Under the pieces are notes generated by a model. The model was not told the origin of the DNA. It did no database searches and saw only the letters and a list, made by a program, of their open reading frames with translations. The position numbers and the translations under genes were made by a program. Positions 43,321 through 56,450 of a stretch of 64,000 nucleotides of DNA are shown piece by piece. How positions within the stretch are numbered: the stretch's first letter is position 1; the number at the start of each line of letters is the position of its first letter. The DNA is from Rhizobium leguminosarum. Its GTDB lineage: Bacteria > Pseudomonadota > Alphaproteobacteria > Rhizobiales > Rhizobiaceae. The stretch lies in NCBI RefSeq assembly GCF_001679785.1, contig NZ_CP016286.1, positions 3,346,001 to 3,410,000 on the forward strand, written 5' to 3'.

Positions 43321-45524
43321 AAACGCCGAAAACCGTCCCTGAAGTAAAGCTTTCCTGGGAAATTTCGGCAGATGAAATCACGGCAATCCTTGCCGGCTCG
43401 CATTCCAATCCCTTTGCCGTCCTAGGTGTGCACCAAGCCGGCGACGCCTTCGTCGCCCGGTGCTTCATCCCGGGCGCGGAGGAGGTGACCGCCATGACGC
43501 TCGACGGCGGCGTCATCGGCGAACTGAAGCAGCTCCATGCCGACGGCGTCTTCGCCGGTCCGGTTTCCCTCACAAAGGTCCAGCCGGTGCGTTACCGCGC
43601 CCGGCGCGGCGATGCCGAATGGGCTGTTACCGATCCCTACAGCTTCGGTCCGGTGCTCGGACCGATGGACGATTATTTCGCCCGAGAGGGCTCGCACCTG
43701 CGACTGTTCGACAAGATGGGCGCCCACCTCATCAAGCATGACGGCGCCCAGGGCATCCATTTTGCCGTCTGGGCGCCGAACGCGCAGCGCGTCTCGGTCG
43801 TCGGTGATTTCAACAATTGGGACGGCCGCCGCCACGTGATGCGCTTCCGTGCCGACAGCGGCATCTGGGAAATCTTTGCCCCTGATGTACCGATCGGCGT
43901 TGCCTACAAGTTCGAGATCCGCGGCCAGGACGGCGTATTGCTGCCGCTGAAGGCCGATCCCTTTGCACGCCGCAGTGAGCTGCGACCGAAGACCGCCTCG
44001 ATCACCGCCGCCGAGCTGGAGCAGGAGTGGGAAGACGAGGCCCATCTGAAGCACTGGCGCGAGACCGACAAGCGCCGCCAGCCGATCTCGATCTACGAGG
44101 TGCATGCCGCCTCCTGGCAGCGCCGGCAGGACGGCACGATGCTGTCCTGGGACGAGCTCGCCTCCAGCCTTATCCCCTATTGCGCCGACATGGGCTTCAC
44201 CCATATCGAATTCCTGCCGATTACCGAGTACCCCTACGATCCCTCCTGGGGTTACCAGACGACCGGCCTCTACGCGCCGACCGCCCGTTTCGGCGAGCCG
44301 GAGGGTTTTGCCCGTTTCGTCAACGGCTGCCACAAGGTCGGCATCGGCGTCATCCTCGACTGGGTGCCGGCGCATTTCCCAACCGACGAACACGGCCTCG
44401 GCTGGTTCGACGGCACGGCACTCTACGAGCACGAAGACCCGCGCAAAGGCTTCCACCCGGACTGGAGCACGGCGATCTACAATTTCGGCCGCACGGAGGT
44501 CGTTTCCTATCTTGTCAACAACGCGCTCTACTGGGCCGAAAAATTCCACCTCGACGGCCTGCGTGTCGATGCCGTCGCCTCGATGCTCTACCTCGATTAT
44601 TCGCGCAAGCACGGCGAATGGATCCCGAACGAATATGGCGGCAACGAGAACCTCGAAGCGGTCCGTTTTCTGCAGGATCTCAACATCCGCATCTACGGCA
44701 AAAATTCCAACGTCATGACCATCGCCGAGGAATCGACCTCCTGGCCGAAGGTCTCGCAGCCCGTTCATGAAGGCGGCCTCGGCTTCGGCTTCAAGTGGAA
44801 CATGGGCTTCATGCACGACACGCTGAGCTACATGAGCCGCGACCCCATCTATCGCGGGCACCATCACAACGAGCTCACCTTCGGCCTGCTCTACGCCTAT
44901 TCGGAAAATTTCGTCCTGCCGCTCTCGCATGACGAGGTTGTGCACGGAAAAGGCTCGCTGATCGCCAAGATGCCGGGCGACGACTGGCAGAAATTCGCCA
45001 ATCTGCGCGCCTACTACGCCTATATGTGGGGCTATCCCGGCAAGAAGCTGCTGTTCATGGGCCAGGAATTCGCCCAGTGGAGCGAGTGGAGCGAAGAGAA
45101 GGCACTCGACTGGAACCTGCTTCAATATCGTATGCACGAGGGCATGCGGCGCCTGGTGCGCGACCTCAATTTCACCTATCGCAGCAAGCCGGCGCTGCAT
45201 GAGCGTGACTGCGAGGGCGAAGGTTTCGAATGGCTGGTCGCCGACGACCACCAGAATTCCGTCTTTGCCTGGCTGCGCAAGGCGCCGGGCCAGAAGCCGG
45301 TCGCCGTCATCACCAATTTCACCCCTGTCTATCGCGAGAATTACTCGATCCGCCTGCCGTCCGCAGGCCGCTGGCGGGAAATCCTGAACACCGATGCCGA
45401 CATCTACGGCGGCAGCGGCAAGGGCAATGGCGGGCGCGTGCAGGCCGTCGATGCCGGCGGCAACATTACCTGCTCGATCACCTTGCCGCCCTTGGCGACA
45501 ATCATGCTTGAACCTGAAAATTAG
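43317..45524 (+). CDS. glgB: 1,4-alpha-glucan branching enzyme
   Basis: This 735-aa enzyme makes alpha-1,6 branches in glycogen. The N-terminal carbohydrate-binding domain (about 120-220, [20 protein letters not shown]) is followed by a GH13 barrel with nucleophile Asp418 in [10 protein letters not shown], acid Glu471 in IAEEST and Asp539 in [11 protein letters not shown]. The C-terminal beta domain is complete. It overlaps the glgP stop by 4 nt, so translational coupling is likely. Confidence 0.96.
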   Translation: MKTPKTVPEVKLSWEISADEITAILAGSHSNPFAVLGVHQAGDAFVARCFIPGAEEVTAMTLDGGVIGELKQLHADGVFAGPVSLTKVQPVRYRARRGDAEWAVTDPYSFGPVLGPMDDYFAREGSHLRLFDKMGAHLIKHDGAQGIHFAVWAPNAQRVSVVGDFNNWDGRRHVMRFRADSGIWEIFAPDVPIGVAYKFEIRGQDGVLLPLKADPFARRSELRPKTASITAAELEQEWEDEAHLKHWRETDKRRQPISIYEVHAASWQRRQDGTMLSWDELASSLIPYCADMGFTHIEFLPITEYPYDPSWGYQTTGLYAPTARFGEPEGFARFVNGCHKVGIGVILDWVPAHFPTDEHGLGWFDGTALYEHEDPRKGFHPDWSTAIYNFGRTEVVSYLVNNALYWAEKFHLDGLRVDAVASMLYLDYSRKHGEWIPNEYGGNENLEAVRFLQDLNIRIYGKNSNVMTIAEESTSWPKVSQPVHEGGLGFGFKWNMGFMHDTLSYMSRDPIYRGHHHNELTFGLLYAYSENFVLPLSHDEVVHGKGSLIAKMPGDDWQKFANLRAYYAYMWGYPGKKLLFMGQEFAQWSEWSEEKALDWNLLQYRMHEGMRRLVRDLNFTYRSKPALHERDCEGEGFEWLVADDHQNSVFAWLRKAPGQKPVAVITNFTPVYRENYSIRLPSAGRWREILNTDADIYGGSGKGNGGRVQAVDAGGNITCSITLPPLATIMLEPEN

Positions 45525-45543
45525 TGACTGGTGGGAGGAGAAA

Positions 45544-46806
45544 ATGGTAGAAAAGCGCGTTCAGCCACTTGCCCGCGATGCAATGGCTTATGTTCTGGCG
45601 GGCGGTAGGGGGAGCCGTCTCAAAGAACTCACCGACCGGCGTGCCAAGCCGGCCGTCTATTTCGGCGGCAAGGCCCGCATCATCGATTTCGCCCTGTCGA
45701 ACGCCCTGAATTCCGGCATCCGCCGCATTGGCGTCGCCACGCAATACAAGGCGCATTCGCTGATCCGCCACATGCAGCGCGGCTGGAACTTCTTCCGCCC
45801 CGAGCGCAACGAGAGCTTCGATATTCTGCCGGCCAGCCAGCGCGTCTCCGAGACGCAATGGTATGAAGGTACGGCCGACGCCGTCTATCAGAACATCGAC
45901 ATCATCCAGGATTACGGCGTCGAATACATGGTCATACTTGCGGGCGACCACGTCTATAAGATGGACTATGAATGGATGCTGCAGCAGCACGTCGATTCCG
46001 GTGCTGACGTCACCATCGGCTGCCTGGAAGTGCCGCGCATGGAAGCGGTCGGCTTCGGCGTCATGCATGTCAACGAGAAGGACGAGATCATCGCCTTCGT
46101 CGAGAAACCGGCCGATCCGCCGCCCATTCCCGACAAGCCGGATTTCGCCCTCGCCTCAATGGGCATCTACGTCTTCCACACCAAGTTCCTGCTCGATGCA
46201 CTGCGCCGCGACGCCGCCGATCCGACCTCGAGCCGCGACTTCGGCAAGGATATCATCCCCTATATCGTCAAGAACGGTAAGGCTGTTGCCCACCGCTTCG
46301 CCAAGTCCTGCGTCCGTTCCGATTTCGAGCACGAGCCCTACTGGCGCGACGTCGGCACGATCGACGCCTATTGGCAGGCCAATATCGACCTGACGGCGAT
46401 CGTTCCCGAACTCGACATCTACGACAAGTCCTGGCCGATCTGGACCTATGCAGAGATCACCCCGCCTGCGAAATTCGTCCATGACGACGAGGATCGCCGC
46501 GGCTCGGCGACCTCCTCCGTTGTGTCAGGCGACTGCATCATCTCGGGCGCCATGCTCAACAACAGCCTGCTCTTCACCGGTGTCAGGGCCAATTCCTTCT
46601 CCAAGATGGAAGGTGCGGTCATTCTGCCGAACGTGAAAATCGGGCGGCGCGCGCAGCTCAAGAATGTGGTGATCGACCATGGTGTCGTCATTCCGGAAGG
46701 CCTGGTCGTCGGTGAGGATGCCGAGCTCGATGCCAAGCGCTTCCGGCGGACGGAAAGCGGCATCTGCCTGATCACCCAACCGATGATCGACAAGCTGGAT
46801 ATCTGA
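45544..46806 (+). CDS. glgC: Glucose-1-phosphate adenylyltransferase (ADP-glucose synthase)
   Basis: This 420-aa enzyme makes ADP-glucose from ATP and glucose-1-phosphate, the committed step of glycogen synthesis. The nucleotide-binding motif [19 protein letters not shown] and the pyrophosphorylase signature [20 protein letters not shown] are visible; the C-terminal left-handed beta-helix carries the regulatory site. The start at 45544 follows GGGAGGAG; a longer overlapping frame from 45394 is not credible. It sits 19 nt after glgB. Confidence 0.96.
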   Translation: MVEKRVQPLARDAMAYVLAGGRGSRLKELTDRRAKPAVYFGGKARIIDFALSNALNSGIRRIGVATQYKAHSLIRHMQRGWNFFRPERNESFDILPASQRVSETQWYEGTADAVYQNIDIIQDYGVEYMVILAGDHVYKMDYEWMLQQHVDSGADVTIGCLEVPRMEAVGFGVMHVNEKDEIIAFVEKPADPPPIPDKPDFALASMGIYVFHTKFLLDALRRDAADPTSSRDFGKDIIPYIVKNGKAVAHRFAKSCVRSDFEHEPYWRDVGTIDAYWQANIDLTAIVPELDIYDKSWPIWTYAEITPPAKFVHDDEDRRGSATSSVVSGDCIISGAMLNNSLLFTGVRANSFSKMEGAVILPNVKIGRRAQLKNVVIDHGVVIPEGLVVGEDAELDAKRFRRTESGICLITQPMIDKLDI

Positions 46807-46809
46807 CGT

Positions 46810-48252
46810 ATGAAAGTTCTTTCGGTTTCGTCCGAAGTCTTCCCTTTGATCAAGACAGGGGGTCTGGCCGATGTGTCCGGCGCCCTGCCGATTACACTGA
46901 AAGCCTTCGGGGTCGAGACCAAGACCCTCTTACCCGGCTATCCCGCCGTCATGAAGGTCATTCGCGACCCTGTCGCCAGGCTCGAATTCCCCGACCTGCT
47001 CGGTGAGCGGGCGACCGTGCTCGAGGTTGAGCACGAGGGCCTCGATCTGCTCATCCTCGATGCGCCGGCCTATTACGACAGGCCGGGCGGACCCTATCTC
47101 GATCCACTCGGCAAGGACTATCCGGACAACTGGCGCCGTTTCGCCGCCCTGTCGCTCGCCGCCTCCGAGATCGCCGCCGGCCTGCTGCCCGGTTGGCGGC
47201 CGGATCTCGTCCACACCCACGACTGGCAGGCGGCGCTGACGTCGGTCTATATGCGTTATTACCCGACGCCGGAACTGCCGAGCGTGCTGACCATCCACAA
47301 CATCGCCTTCCAGGGCCAGTTCGGTTCCGAGATCTTTCCCGGCCTACGCCTGCCTGCCCATGCCTTCGCCACCGAAAGCATCGAATATTACGGCACTGTC
47401 GGCTTCCTCAAGGGCGGCCTGAAGACCGCCCATGCGATCACCACGGTCAGCCCGACCTATGCCGATGAGATCCTGACGTCGGAATTCGGCATGGGGCTCG
47501 AGGGCGTCATCGCCAGCCGCATCGACGATCTGCACGGCATCGTCAACGGCATCGACACCGATATCTGGAACCCGGCGACCGATCCTGTCGTCCACACCCA
47601 TTACGGCCCGACGACGCTGAAGAACCGCGAGGAGAACCGTCGCTCGATCGCCGAATTCTTCCATCTCGACAATGACGACGCCCCGATATTCTGCGTCATC
47701 AGCCGTCTCACCTGGCAGAAGGGCATGGATATCGTCGCCAACGTCGCCGACGAGATCGTCGCCATGGGCGGCAAGCTCGTCGTGCTCGGCTCCGGCGATG
47801 CCGCGCTTGAAGGCGCGCTGCTCGCCTCCGCCAGCCGCCATCCCGGCCGCGTCGGCGTCTCGATCGGCTATAACGAGCCGATGTCGCACCTGATGCAAGC
47901 CGGTTGCGATGCGATCATCATCCCCTCGCGTTTTGAGCCCTGCGGCCTGACCCAGCTTTACGGCCTGCGTTACGGCTGCGTGCCGATCGTCGCCCGCACC
48001 GGCGGTTTGAACGACACCGTGATCGACGCCAATCACGCCGCACTTGCAGCGAAAGTCGCAACCGGCATACAATTTGCCCCCGTGACCGAAACAGGCATGC
48101 TACAGGCAATCCGCCGTGCGATGCATTTTTATCAGGACCGAAAACTCTGGACCCAATTGCAAAAGCAGGGCATGAAATCGGATGTCTCCTGGGAGAAGAG
48201 CGCCGAACGCTACGCTGCCCTCTATTCAAGCCTCGTCTCGAAAGGCATGTGA
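46810..48252 (+). CDS. glgA: Glycogen synthase (ADP-glucose type)
   Basis: This 480-aa GT5 glycosyltransferase adds glucose from ADP-glucose to the growing glycogen chain. Hallmarks are the N-terminal [13 protein letters not shown] substrate loop, the HTHDWQAAL region and the C-terminal [20 protein letters not shown] nucleotide-binding motif. Only three bases separate it from glgC. Confidence 0.96.
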   Translation: MKVLSVSSEVFPLIKTGGLADVSGALPITLKAFGVETKTLLPGYPAVMKVIRDPVARLEFPDLLGERATVLEVEHEGLDLLILDAPAYYDRPGGPYLDPLGKDYPDNWRRFAALSLAASEIAAGLLPGWRPDLVHTHDWQAALTSVYMRYYPTPELPSVLTIHNIAFQGQFGSEIFPGLRLPAHAFATESIEYYGTVGFLKGGLKTAHAITTVSPTYADEILTSEFGMGLEGVIASRIDDLHGIVNGIDTDIWNPATDPVVHTHYGPTTLKNREENRRSIAEFFHLDNDDAPIFCVISRLTWQKGMDIVANVADEIVAMGGKLVVLGSGDAALEGALLASASRHPGRVGVSIGYNEPMSHLMQAGCDAIIIPSRFEPCGLTQLYGLRYGCVPIVARTGGLNDTVIDANHAALAAKVATGIQFAPVTETGMLQAIRRAMHFYQDRKLWTQLQKQGMKSDVSWEKSAERYAALYSSLVSKGM

Positions 48253-49890
<1,638 letters not shown>

Positions 49891-49902
49891 TCCGGGGGAA
49901 AC

Positions 49903-51879
49903 ATGCGGGGAAGCAGTTCGGCGCAAGCCGGCGCGATCGTCTTCGAGACCGGCGTCGAATTTGCCGTATGGTCGCATCATGCCGCACAGATCGAACTCTG
50001 CCTCTTCGAGGATGACGGCAACAGGGAATTCGCGCGCCTGCCGATGGCGCGCGACAGCAACTATTTCCATCGTCTCTTTGTCGACGGACTGAAGGAGGGC
50101 GCGCGTTACGGCTATCGCGCCGACGGTATCTATGCGCCCGATAACGGCCTCTGGTACGATCCTTCCAAACTGCTGATCGATCCCTACGCCAAGGAGATCG
50201 ACAGGCCGTTCCGCTACGATCCCCGCCTCGGCATCTATGGCGAGGACAGCCAGGATCTGATGCCGAAGGCGATTGTCACCACGGATACCCGAGCCGCGAT
50301 CGGCAAGCCGCTGTTCAAGCCGGGCGGCTTTATCTATGAGGTGGCGGTGCGGCCCTTCACCATTCTTCATCCCGACGTGCCGGAGGCTCAACGCGGCACG
50401 GTCGCAGCGCTTGCCCATCCCTCCGTCGTCGCGCATCTGAAGCGGATCGGTGTCGACGCTGTCGAACTGATGCCGATCACCGCCTGGATCGACGAACGCC
50501 ATCTGCCGCCGCTCGGCCTCACCAACGGCTGGGGCTACAATCCCGTCGCCTTCATGGCGCTCGATCCGCGGCTCGTCCCCGGCGGCATGACGGAGCTGCG
50601 CGAGACGATCGCGGCCCTCCATGCCGAAGGCATCGCCGTCATCCTCGACCTCGTCTTCAACCATACCGGCGAGAGCGACCGTTATGGCGCGACGCTGTCG
50701 CTGCGCGGCCTCGACAACCTGCATTATTATCGCCACGCCCAGAATTGCCCGGGCGAACTCGTCAACGACACAGGCACCGGCAACACGCTCGCCTGCGATC
50801 ATCCCGAAGTTCGCCGCCTCGTGATCGACAGCCTGCGCCATTTCGTGCTTAACGCCGGCGTCGACGGTTTTCGCTTCGATCTCGCCCCCGTGCTTGGCCG
50901 CACCGCGACGGGTTTTGAACGCGACGGAACACTGGCCGCGATCCTCTCCGACGATGTGCTTGCCGACCGGATCATGATCGCCGAACCCTGGGATATCGGT
51001 CCCGGCGGTTACCAGCTCGGCAATTTCCCGCCGCCCTTTCTTGAATGGAACGACCGGGTTCGCGACGACCTGCGCTGCTACTGGCGCGGCGACGATTGGA
51101 AGACCGGCGCGCTGGCAACCGCACTCGCCGGCTCCTCCGACATCTTCTCGCGCAACGACGGCATGAAAACGCGCAGCGTCAATTTCCTCGCCGCCCATGA
51201 CGGCTTCACGCTGATCGATCTCGTCTCCTACGAAGGAAAGCACAACGACGCCAACGGCGAACACAATCGCGACGGCCATAACGAGAACCATTCCTGGAAC
51301 AATGGTGTCGAAGGCGAAACCGTCTATCCGACGATCCGCAAGCGGCGCCGGGACGATGTGATGGCGCTGATCTCAACGCTCTTTGCCACCCGCGGCAGCA
51401 TCATGCTGACGGCGGGCGACGAGGGCGGCCGCAGCCAGCACGGCAACAACAACGCCTATTGCCAAGACAACGAGATCACCTGGCTGGACTGGAAGGCGTT
51501 GGACGAGGATCTCATTGCCCACACCGCCTTCGTTGCCGGGCTGCGCCGCCGCTTCACCGTCTTCTGCGAGCCGGGCTTCCTGTCAGGAAACGGCGATGTC
51601 GAATGGATTTCGCTCTCCGGCGAGCCGATGACCGTTGCCGAATGGGAGACGCCGTCGCTCTCCACCCTCGGCATGCTGTTATCGACCGGTGACCGCTCCT
51701 CTCGCGGCAGGCAGACCCGGCTCGGTGTGCTTTTCAATCGCTCGGGGAGCCGCCAATTTTTCACGCTGCCTTCTGAGGGCGAACCGGACTGGCGCCAGTT
51801 GACCCCGGATGGAGTGAAGAAAACCGTTGGCCGCGCAATCGTCGAGCCGCGCTCAATTGCCTTTTTCGTAGAAAATTGA
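49903..51879 (+). CDS. glgX: Glycogen debranching enzyme
   Basis: This 658-aa GH13 isoamylase-type enzyme removes side chains from glycogen trimmed by phosphorylase. The catalytic nucleophile is Asp326 in VDGFRFDLAPV and the acid Glu361 in MIAEPWDIGPGGYQLGNFP, with DLVFNHTGE and FLAAHDGFTL as other conserved barrel motifs. It lies 12 nt after pgm and is the last gene of the operon. A spacer of 90 nt follows before the MaoC gene. Confidence 0.95.
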   Translation: MRGSSSAQAGAIVFETGVEFAVWSHHAAQIELCLFEDDGNREFARLPMARDSNYFHRLFVDGLKEGARYGYRADGIYAPDNGLWYDPSKLLIDPYAKEIDRPFRYDPRLGIYGEDSQDLMPKAIVTTDTRAAIGKPLFKPGGFIYEVAVRPFTILHPDVPEAQRGTVAALAHPSVVAHLKRIGVDAVELMPITAWIDERHLPPLGLTNGWGYNPVAFMALDPRLVPGGMTELRETIAALHAEGIAVILDLVFNHTGESDRYGATLSLRGLDNLHYYRHAQNCPGELVNDTGTGNTLACDHPEVRRLVIDSLRHFVLNAGVDGFRFDLAPVLGRTATGFERDGTLAAILSDDVLADRIMIAEPWDIGPGGYQLGNFPPPFLEWNDRVRDDLRCYWRGDDWKTGALATALAGSSDIFSRNDGMKTRSVNFLAAHDGFTLIDLVSYEGKHNDANGEHNRDGHNENHSWNNGVEGETVYPTIRKRRRDDVMALISTLFATRGSIMLTAGDEGGRSQHGNNNAYCQDNEITWLDWKALDEDLIAHTAFVAGLRRRFTVFCEPGFLSGNGDVEWISLSGEPMTVAEWETPSLSTLGMLLSTGDRSSRGRQTRLGVLFNRSGSRQFFTLPSEGEPDWRQLTPDGVKKTVGRAIVEPRSIAFFVEN

Positions 51880-51969
51880 CCGCCGCCCCTCGCTTGCGCA
51901 AATCCTTGTCGCAATCGTCACAAATGCACGATAAGGCTTTGCCGCGGCGGCTTATTTCACGAGGAATTC

Positions 51970-52458
51970 ATGGTCACGGAAATTTCACTCTCCGACGTGC
52001 GGGGATTGATCGGCATGGAAACGGGCCTTTCGGATTGGGTCACTGTCGACCAGACAATGATCGACGCTTTCGCGTCGGCGACCGACGACCATCAGTTCAT
52101 TCATACAGACCCTGAGCGCGCGGCGGCCGAGAGCCCCTTCGGCGGCACCATCGCCCACGGCTTCCTGACCCTGTCTCTGCTGTCGACGATGAACTACAAC
52201 TGCCTGCCGAAAGTGCGCGAACAGACCCTCGGCATCAATTACGGCTTCGATCGCGTCCGCTTCATGACGCCGGTGAAAAGCGGCTCCCGTGTCCGCGGCC
52301 GCTTCCTGCTTTCCGAAGCCCGCTTCCGCGGCGCCGGCATGCTAATGACCACCTATGACGTCACGATCGAGATCGAAAACGAGAAGAAGCCGGCGCTGAC
52401 GGCCAAATGGATCACCATCATCCAATTCGACCCGAAGGACCGTCCCGAGGACGTCTGA
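51970..52458 (+). CDS. MaoC-family hydratase (NodN-like)
   Basis: This 162-aa hot-dog-fold protein has the MaoC/(R)-hydratase signature: DAFASATDDHQFIHTDPERA (catalytic Asp and His pair) then GGTIAHGFLTLSLL. It resembles the NodN-like MaoC group and probably hydrates an enoyl-thioester; the substrate is unknown. A GAGGAATTC ribosome binding site precedes the ATG. It is convergent with the VOC-family gene. Confidence 0.88.
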   Translation: MVTEISLSDVRGLIGMETGLSDWVTVDQTMIDAFASATDDHQFIHTDPERAAAESPFGGTIAHGFLTLSLLSTMNYNCLPKVREQTLGINYGFDRVRFMTPVKSGSRVRGRFLLSEARFRGAGMLMTTYDVTIEIENEKKPALTAKWITIIQFDPKDRPEDV

Positions 52459-52473
52459 ACAAGACTGCGTTTG

Positions 52474-52872
52474 TTACTCGGCTGAATTGAACACGGCTTC
52501 GAGAGCGTGTCCGTCGAGATCCATGACGAACGCCGCATAATAGTGCTCACCGTAATGGGGCCGCAGGCCGGGGCGGCCATTGTCACTGCCGCCATGCGCG
52601 ATTGCCGCCGCATGAAACCGATCGACCGCCTGCCGATTCGGAGCAGCAAATGCGAGATGAAAGCCGGGACCGGGCGCACGCTGGCCGTCCGGGCGATGCT
52701 TGATCGCCAGTTTATCTCCGCCGCCGGGAAGGCCGTAGCCGACGGCCTGCCCCGTTTGTCCCGGTCTGATATCGTCCCAGACCCTGACATAACCGAGCGC
52801 GGCAAGGGCGGCATCGTAAAATGCCGCAGACCGCTCGATGTCGGAAACGCCGAGGGAGGCATGGTGCAGCAT
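52474..52872 (-). CDS. VOC-family (glyoxalase/bleomycin resistance-like) protein
   Basis: This 132-aa vicinal-oxygen-chelate protein has two beta-alpha-beta-beta-beta modules. Candidate metal ligands are His4 in LHHASLGVSDIER, the His in GFHLAFAAPN and the Glu in DLDGHALEAVF. It is most like the small lactoylglutathione-lyase-like proteins common in rhizobia. Substrate unknown. It lies 44 nt downstream of soxG on the same strand and may be read through from that operon. Confidence 0.82.
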   Translation of the reverse strand: MLHHASLGVSDIERSAAFYDAALAALGYVRVWDDIRPGQTGQAVGYGLPGGGDKLAIKHRPDGQRAPGPGFHLAFAAPNRQAVDRFHAAAIAHGGSDNGRPGLRPHYGEHYYAAFVMDLDGHALEAVFNSAE

Positions 52873-52915
52873 TTGCTTAGTCCTTGAATGAGCGCACGCC
52901 CGCGATGGCTGAGAC

Positions 52916-53464
52916 TCAGTGCCCCGCGTCTTCAGCCGCCTCGTTCAGCAGCCCGAAGACATAATCCGAAAACGACCGCCAGCACTCCACTCGGAACGCG
53001 TCTTCTTCCGTACGGAAAAGCACGATTTCGGCTTTGCCGAAAACCGTGCGCGATGCGGCGCCGATCGGAAAGGAAGACAGTGACAGATCCTGCGGGCAAC
53101 CGGCCGAAAGCGTCGCCTCCGCACCCGGTCCCGAGACGATGATCGCGACATTGCGATGCGAAACGTCGGTCGCCGAATGTAGCGTGCCGGCGCCGGAAAG
53201 TGCAGCCATCAGATCGGCGCCGGCCTCGTCGATCACCAGCCACTCGTCCGGCCCGATCCAGAGCGCCGATCGGGCGCCTTGCCGGCCGGATGTCTTCGGA
53301 GCATCCGGCAGAGACAGGCCAAGAGCAGAAGAAAGTGCTGCGAGCGATTCCCCCGGCGCGCGCAGCGCCACACGGCTGGCGGCGGGTGCAGTCGTCAGCC
53401 GCACTGTTGCGGAGTCGCCGAGACGGCCGGCAAGCGCCGGTTTGCGAATTGCAACATTAGCCAT
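52916..53464 (-). CDS. soxG: Sarcosine oxidase gamma subunit
   Basis: This 182-aa gamma subunit of heterotetrameric sarcosine oxidase, of the GcvT/YgfZ-like fold, contains ALWIGPDEWLVIDEAGADLM, then ATDVSHRNVAIIVSGPGAEA and SSFPIGAASRTVFGKAEIVL. It stabilises the alpha-beta-delta complex. It starts 8 nt inside soxA's end (overlap) and is the last gene of soxB-DUF2511-like-soxD-soxA-soxG. The ATG at 53464 is preferred over the longer frame (53488). Confidence 0.9.
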   Translation of the reverse strand: MANVAIRKPALAGRLGDSATVRLTTAPAASRVALRAPGESLAALSSALGLSLPDAPKTSGRQGARSALWIGPDEWLVIDEAGADLMAALSGAGTLHSATDVSHRNVAIIVSGPGAEATLSAGCPQDLSLSSFPIGAASRTVFGKAEIVLFRTEEDAFRVECWRSFSDYVFGLLNEAAEDAGH

Positions 53465-56450
53465 GGATGCGGCCTCCTTCCTTGTCAAAGAATACCAGAT
53501 CCGTCACTTCGACGGCGATCGTCCGATCCGGCATCGGCACATAGAGCGTCTCGCCCATCCGCGCTCGGCCGCCGGCGACGAGCGCGAAGGCGATCGACCT
53601 GCCGCAATTTTCCGACCAATAGGCAGATGTGACATGGCCGAGCATGGTCATCGGCTTCGGCTCGTTCGGGCTCGCGACGATCTGCGCGCCTTCCTCGAGC
53701 ACCAGCTTCGGGTCCTTGGTGACGAGGCCAACGAGCTGCTTGCGCCCGTCCTTGACGAGATCCGGCCGCTTCAATCCACGAATGCCGACGAAATCCGTCT
53801 TTTTCTTCGAAACCGCCCAGGAAAGCCCGGCGTCATCGGGGGTCACCGTCCCGTCCGTATCCTGCCCGACGATGATGTAACCCTTCTCGGCGCGAAGAAC
53901 GTGCATCGTCTCCGTTCCATAGACGCAGGCGCCGAGCGGCTCGGCATTGGCCCAGACCGCTTCGAGCACCGACTGGCCGTAATCGGCCGGCACATTGATT
54001 TCGAAGCCGGTTTCGCCGGTGAAGGAGACGCGGAAGAGCCGCGCCGGCACCCCGCAGACCGTGCACTCGGCAACGCTCATATGCGGGAAGGCTTCGTTCG
54101 AAAGATCGAGGCCTTCGACCAGCGGCGCGACGATCTCGCGCGCCTTCGGTCCCTGCACGGCGATGACAGCCCATTGTTCGGTTACCGAGGTCAGCCAAAC
54201 CTTCAGATGCGGGAATTCCGTCTGCAGGTAATCTTCCATATGGTGGAGAACGCGCGGCGCGCCGCCGGTCGTCGTCGTCACATGGAAACGGTCGTCCGCC
54301 AAGCGTCCGACAACGCCGTCGTCATAAACGAAGCCGTCCTCGCGGGTCATGATGCCGTAGCGGGCCTTGCCGGGCTTCAGCGTATCCCAGGCATTGGTGT
54401 AGATGAGGTTGAGGAATTCCGCCGCATCCGGCCCCACCACCTCGATCTTGCCGAGCGTCGAGGCGTCGAAGATGCCGGCCGCCTCGCGTGCCGTCCGGCA
54501 TTCGCGAGCCACCGCCTGGTGCATGCTCTCGCCGGCCTGCGGATAGAACCAGGCGCGCTTCCAGTTGCCGACATCCTCGAAGACCGCGCCATGAGCTTCC
54601 TCCCAGCCGTGCAGCGGCGTCTTGCGTGTCGGATCGAACAGCTCTCCGCGCGAATGGCCGACCAGCGTACCGTAGGTGACCGGCGTATAGGGCGCACGGA
54701 AAGTGGTGAGCCCGACCTGCGGGATTTCCTTGCCGAGCATTTCGGCGGCAATCGCCAGGCCATGCATGTTGGAGAGCTTGCCTTGGTCCGAGGCCATACC
54801 GTTGGTCGTGAAGCGCTTGATATGCTCGATCGAATGCATGCCCTCGCGCACGGCGAGGCGGATATCCTTGGCGCAGACGTCATGCTGAAAATCGATGAAG
54901 GCCTTGGCATTGGTCTTCGGCCCGGCGCCTTCGGCAGCACCGATCATGCCGCCAGTCCAGTCATAGGCCTGCTCGGCTGAAATTGCGATCTTCTCGCCGC
55001 TGCTTCTGCCGGTGGCCTGCGCCATCAGCTCGCCGGCGGCAAGCGATTCCTCGATCGTCCGCTGCAGGTCGTCGGTGCCGTTGCAGGCGCCGACCGAGAG
55101 GCAATCCTGCGCATAGGAGCCGGGCAGGAAACGCTGGCTTTCTGCATCGAAGGCCACTTTGCCGCGCGACTGCGAGAACAGATGGACGGACGGCGTCCAG
55201 CCGGCCGAAACCAAGAGCGCATCGACTGTGATCTTGCGCGGCGAACCGCCGCCGTTGCGCGCCACCGTCATCGACGAGATGCGCAGCCTCCCAGACGTGT
55301 TGACGACCGACTGGCCGACCAGAACATCGATGCCGAGCGCACGCGCCTCTGCCAGCACTGCCGCTCCCGGCGCCTGCCTGCTATCGACGATGGCGGCGAT
55401 CGAAACACCGGATCGTTTCAGATCGAAAGCCGCCTCATAGGCCGAATCATGCGCCGTATAGATGCCGACCTTGGTGCCAACCGCAACGCCGTAATGATTG
55501 AGATACATCCGCCCCGCCGAGGCGAGCATGATGCCTGGCCGGTCGTTGTTCGGAAATACCATGTGCCGCTCGATCGCCCCGGTGGCGAGGATCACGCGCT
55601 TCGCCCGGACCTGCCAAAGCCGCTCGCGCGGCAGATCGCGGGAAGGCTTGGCGATATGATCGGTGACGCGCTCGGCAAGACCGACGAAATTGTGGTTGTA
55701 GTAGCCGAAGGCGGTCGTACGGACCAGCACTTCGACATTGTCCATCGCCTTCAGCCGCGCCACGGTCTTCTGCGCCCAGCTATTGCCGTCCTCGCCGTCG
55801 ATCCTGACGCCGACATCGTAGCGCAATGCGCCGCCCGCTTCCGCCTGCTCGTCGCAAAGGATCACCCGCGCGCCGGTCTCGGCCGCGGCCAGCGCCGCCG
55901 AAAGCCCGGCCACGCCGGCGCCGACCACCAGCACGTCGCAATGCGCATAGCGGCTGGCATAGTGGTCCGGATCCTCCTCCGTCGGGGCGACGCCGAGGCC
56001 GGCGGCGCGACGGATGAACGGTTCGTAGACGTGTTTCCAGGCGGCGCGCGGCCACATGAAAGTCTTGTAGTAGAAACCGGCGGCGAAGAACGGCGACATC
56101 AGATTGTTGACCGCGCCAACGTCGAAGGCAAGCGAGGGCCAGCGGTTCTGCGAGCTGACGATCATGCCGTCGAACACTTCCTGCACGGTGGCGCGCACGT
56201 TCGGCTGCTTGCGCGCCGTATCGCGGGAAACGTCGATCAGCGCGTTCGGCTCCTCGGCCCCTGCCGCCAGGATACCGCGGGCCCGATGATATTTGAACGA
56301 ACGTCCCAGAAGATGCACACCGTTGGCGATCAGCGCCGAGGCGACGGTATCACCTTCGAGCGCCGTATAGCTCTTGCCGTCGAAGCTGAAGCGCGCGGTC
56401 CTGGCCGGTGTCAGGCGCCCCTTGCCGGCGATCCGGTTCACGCCGCTCAT
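53457..56450 (-). CDS. soxA: Sarcosine oxidase alpha subunit
   Basis: This 997-aa protein oxidises sarcosine to glycine and formaldehyde (or 5,10-methylene-THF) together with SoxB. It begins with a small ferredoxin-like domain (about 1-90, with FKYHRARGILAAGAEEPNAL). An NAD/FAD-binding Rossmann region, VVGAGVAGLSAALAAAETGA, follows, and then a folate-binding GcvT-like domain in the last 400 residues (GETGFEINVPADYGQSVLEA, GTETMHVLRAEKGYIIVGQD). It is complete and overlaps soxD by 4 nt and soxG by 8 nt. Confidence 0.95.
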   Translation of the reverse strand: MSGVNRIAGKGRLTPARTARFSFDGKSYTALEGDTVASALIANGVHLLGRSFKYHRARGILAAGAEEPNALIDVSRDTARKQPNVRATVQEVFDGMIVSSQNRWPSLAFDVGAVNNLMSPFFAAGFYYKTFMWPRAAWKHVYEPFIRRAAGLGVAPTEEDPDHYASRYAHCDVLVVGAGVAGLSAALAAAETGARVILCDEQAEAGGALRYDVGVRIDGEDGNSWAQKTVARLKAMDNVEVLVRTTAFGYYNHNFVGLAERVTDHIAKPSRDLPRERLWQVRAKRVILATGAIERHMVFPNNDRPGIMLASAGRMYLNHYGVAVGTKVGIYTAHDSAYEAAFDLKRSGVSIAAIVDSRQAPGAAVLAEARALGIDVLVGQSVVNTSGRLRISSMTVARNGGGSPRKITVDALLVSAGWTPSVHLFSQSRGKVAFDAESQRFLPGSYAQDCLSVGACNGTDDLQRTIEESLAAGELMAQATGRSSGEKIAISAEQAYDWTGGMIGAAEGAGPKTNAKAFIDFQHDVCAKDIRLAVREGMHSIEHIKRFTTNGMASDQGKLSNMHGLAIAAEMLGKEIPQVGLTTFRAPYTPVTYGTLVGHSRGELFDPTRKTPLHGWEEAHGAVFEDVGNWKRAWFYPQAGESMHQAVARECRTAREAAGIFDASTLGKIEVVGPDAAEFLNLIYTNAWDTLKPGKARYGIMTREDGFVYDDGVVGRLADDRFHVTTTTGGAPRVLHHMEDYLQTEFPHLKVWLTSVTEQWAVIAVQGPKAREIVAPLVEGLDLSNEAFPHMSVAECTVCGVPARLFRVSFTGETGFEINVPADYGQSVLEAVWANAEPLGACVYGTETMHVLRAEKGYIIVGQDTDGTVTPDDAGLSWAVSKKKTDFVGIRGLKRPDLVKDGRKQLVGLVTKDPKLVLEEGAQIVASPNEPKPMTMLGHVTSAYWSENCGRSIAFALVAGGRARMGETLYVPMPDRTIAVEVTDLVFFDKEGGRIHG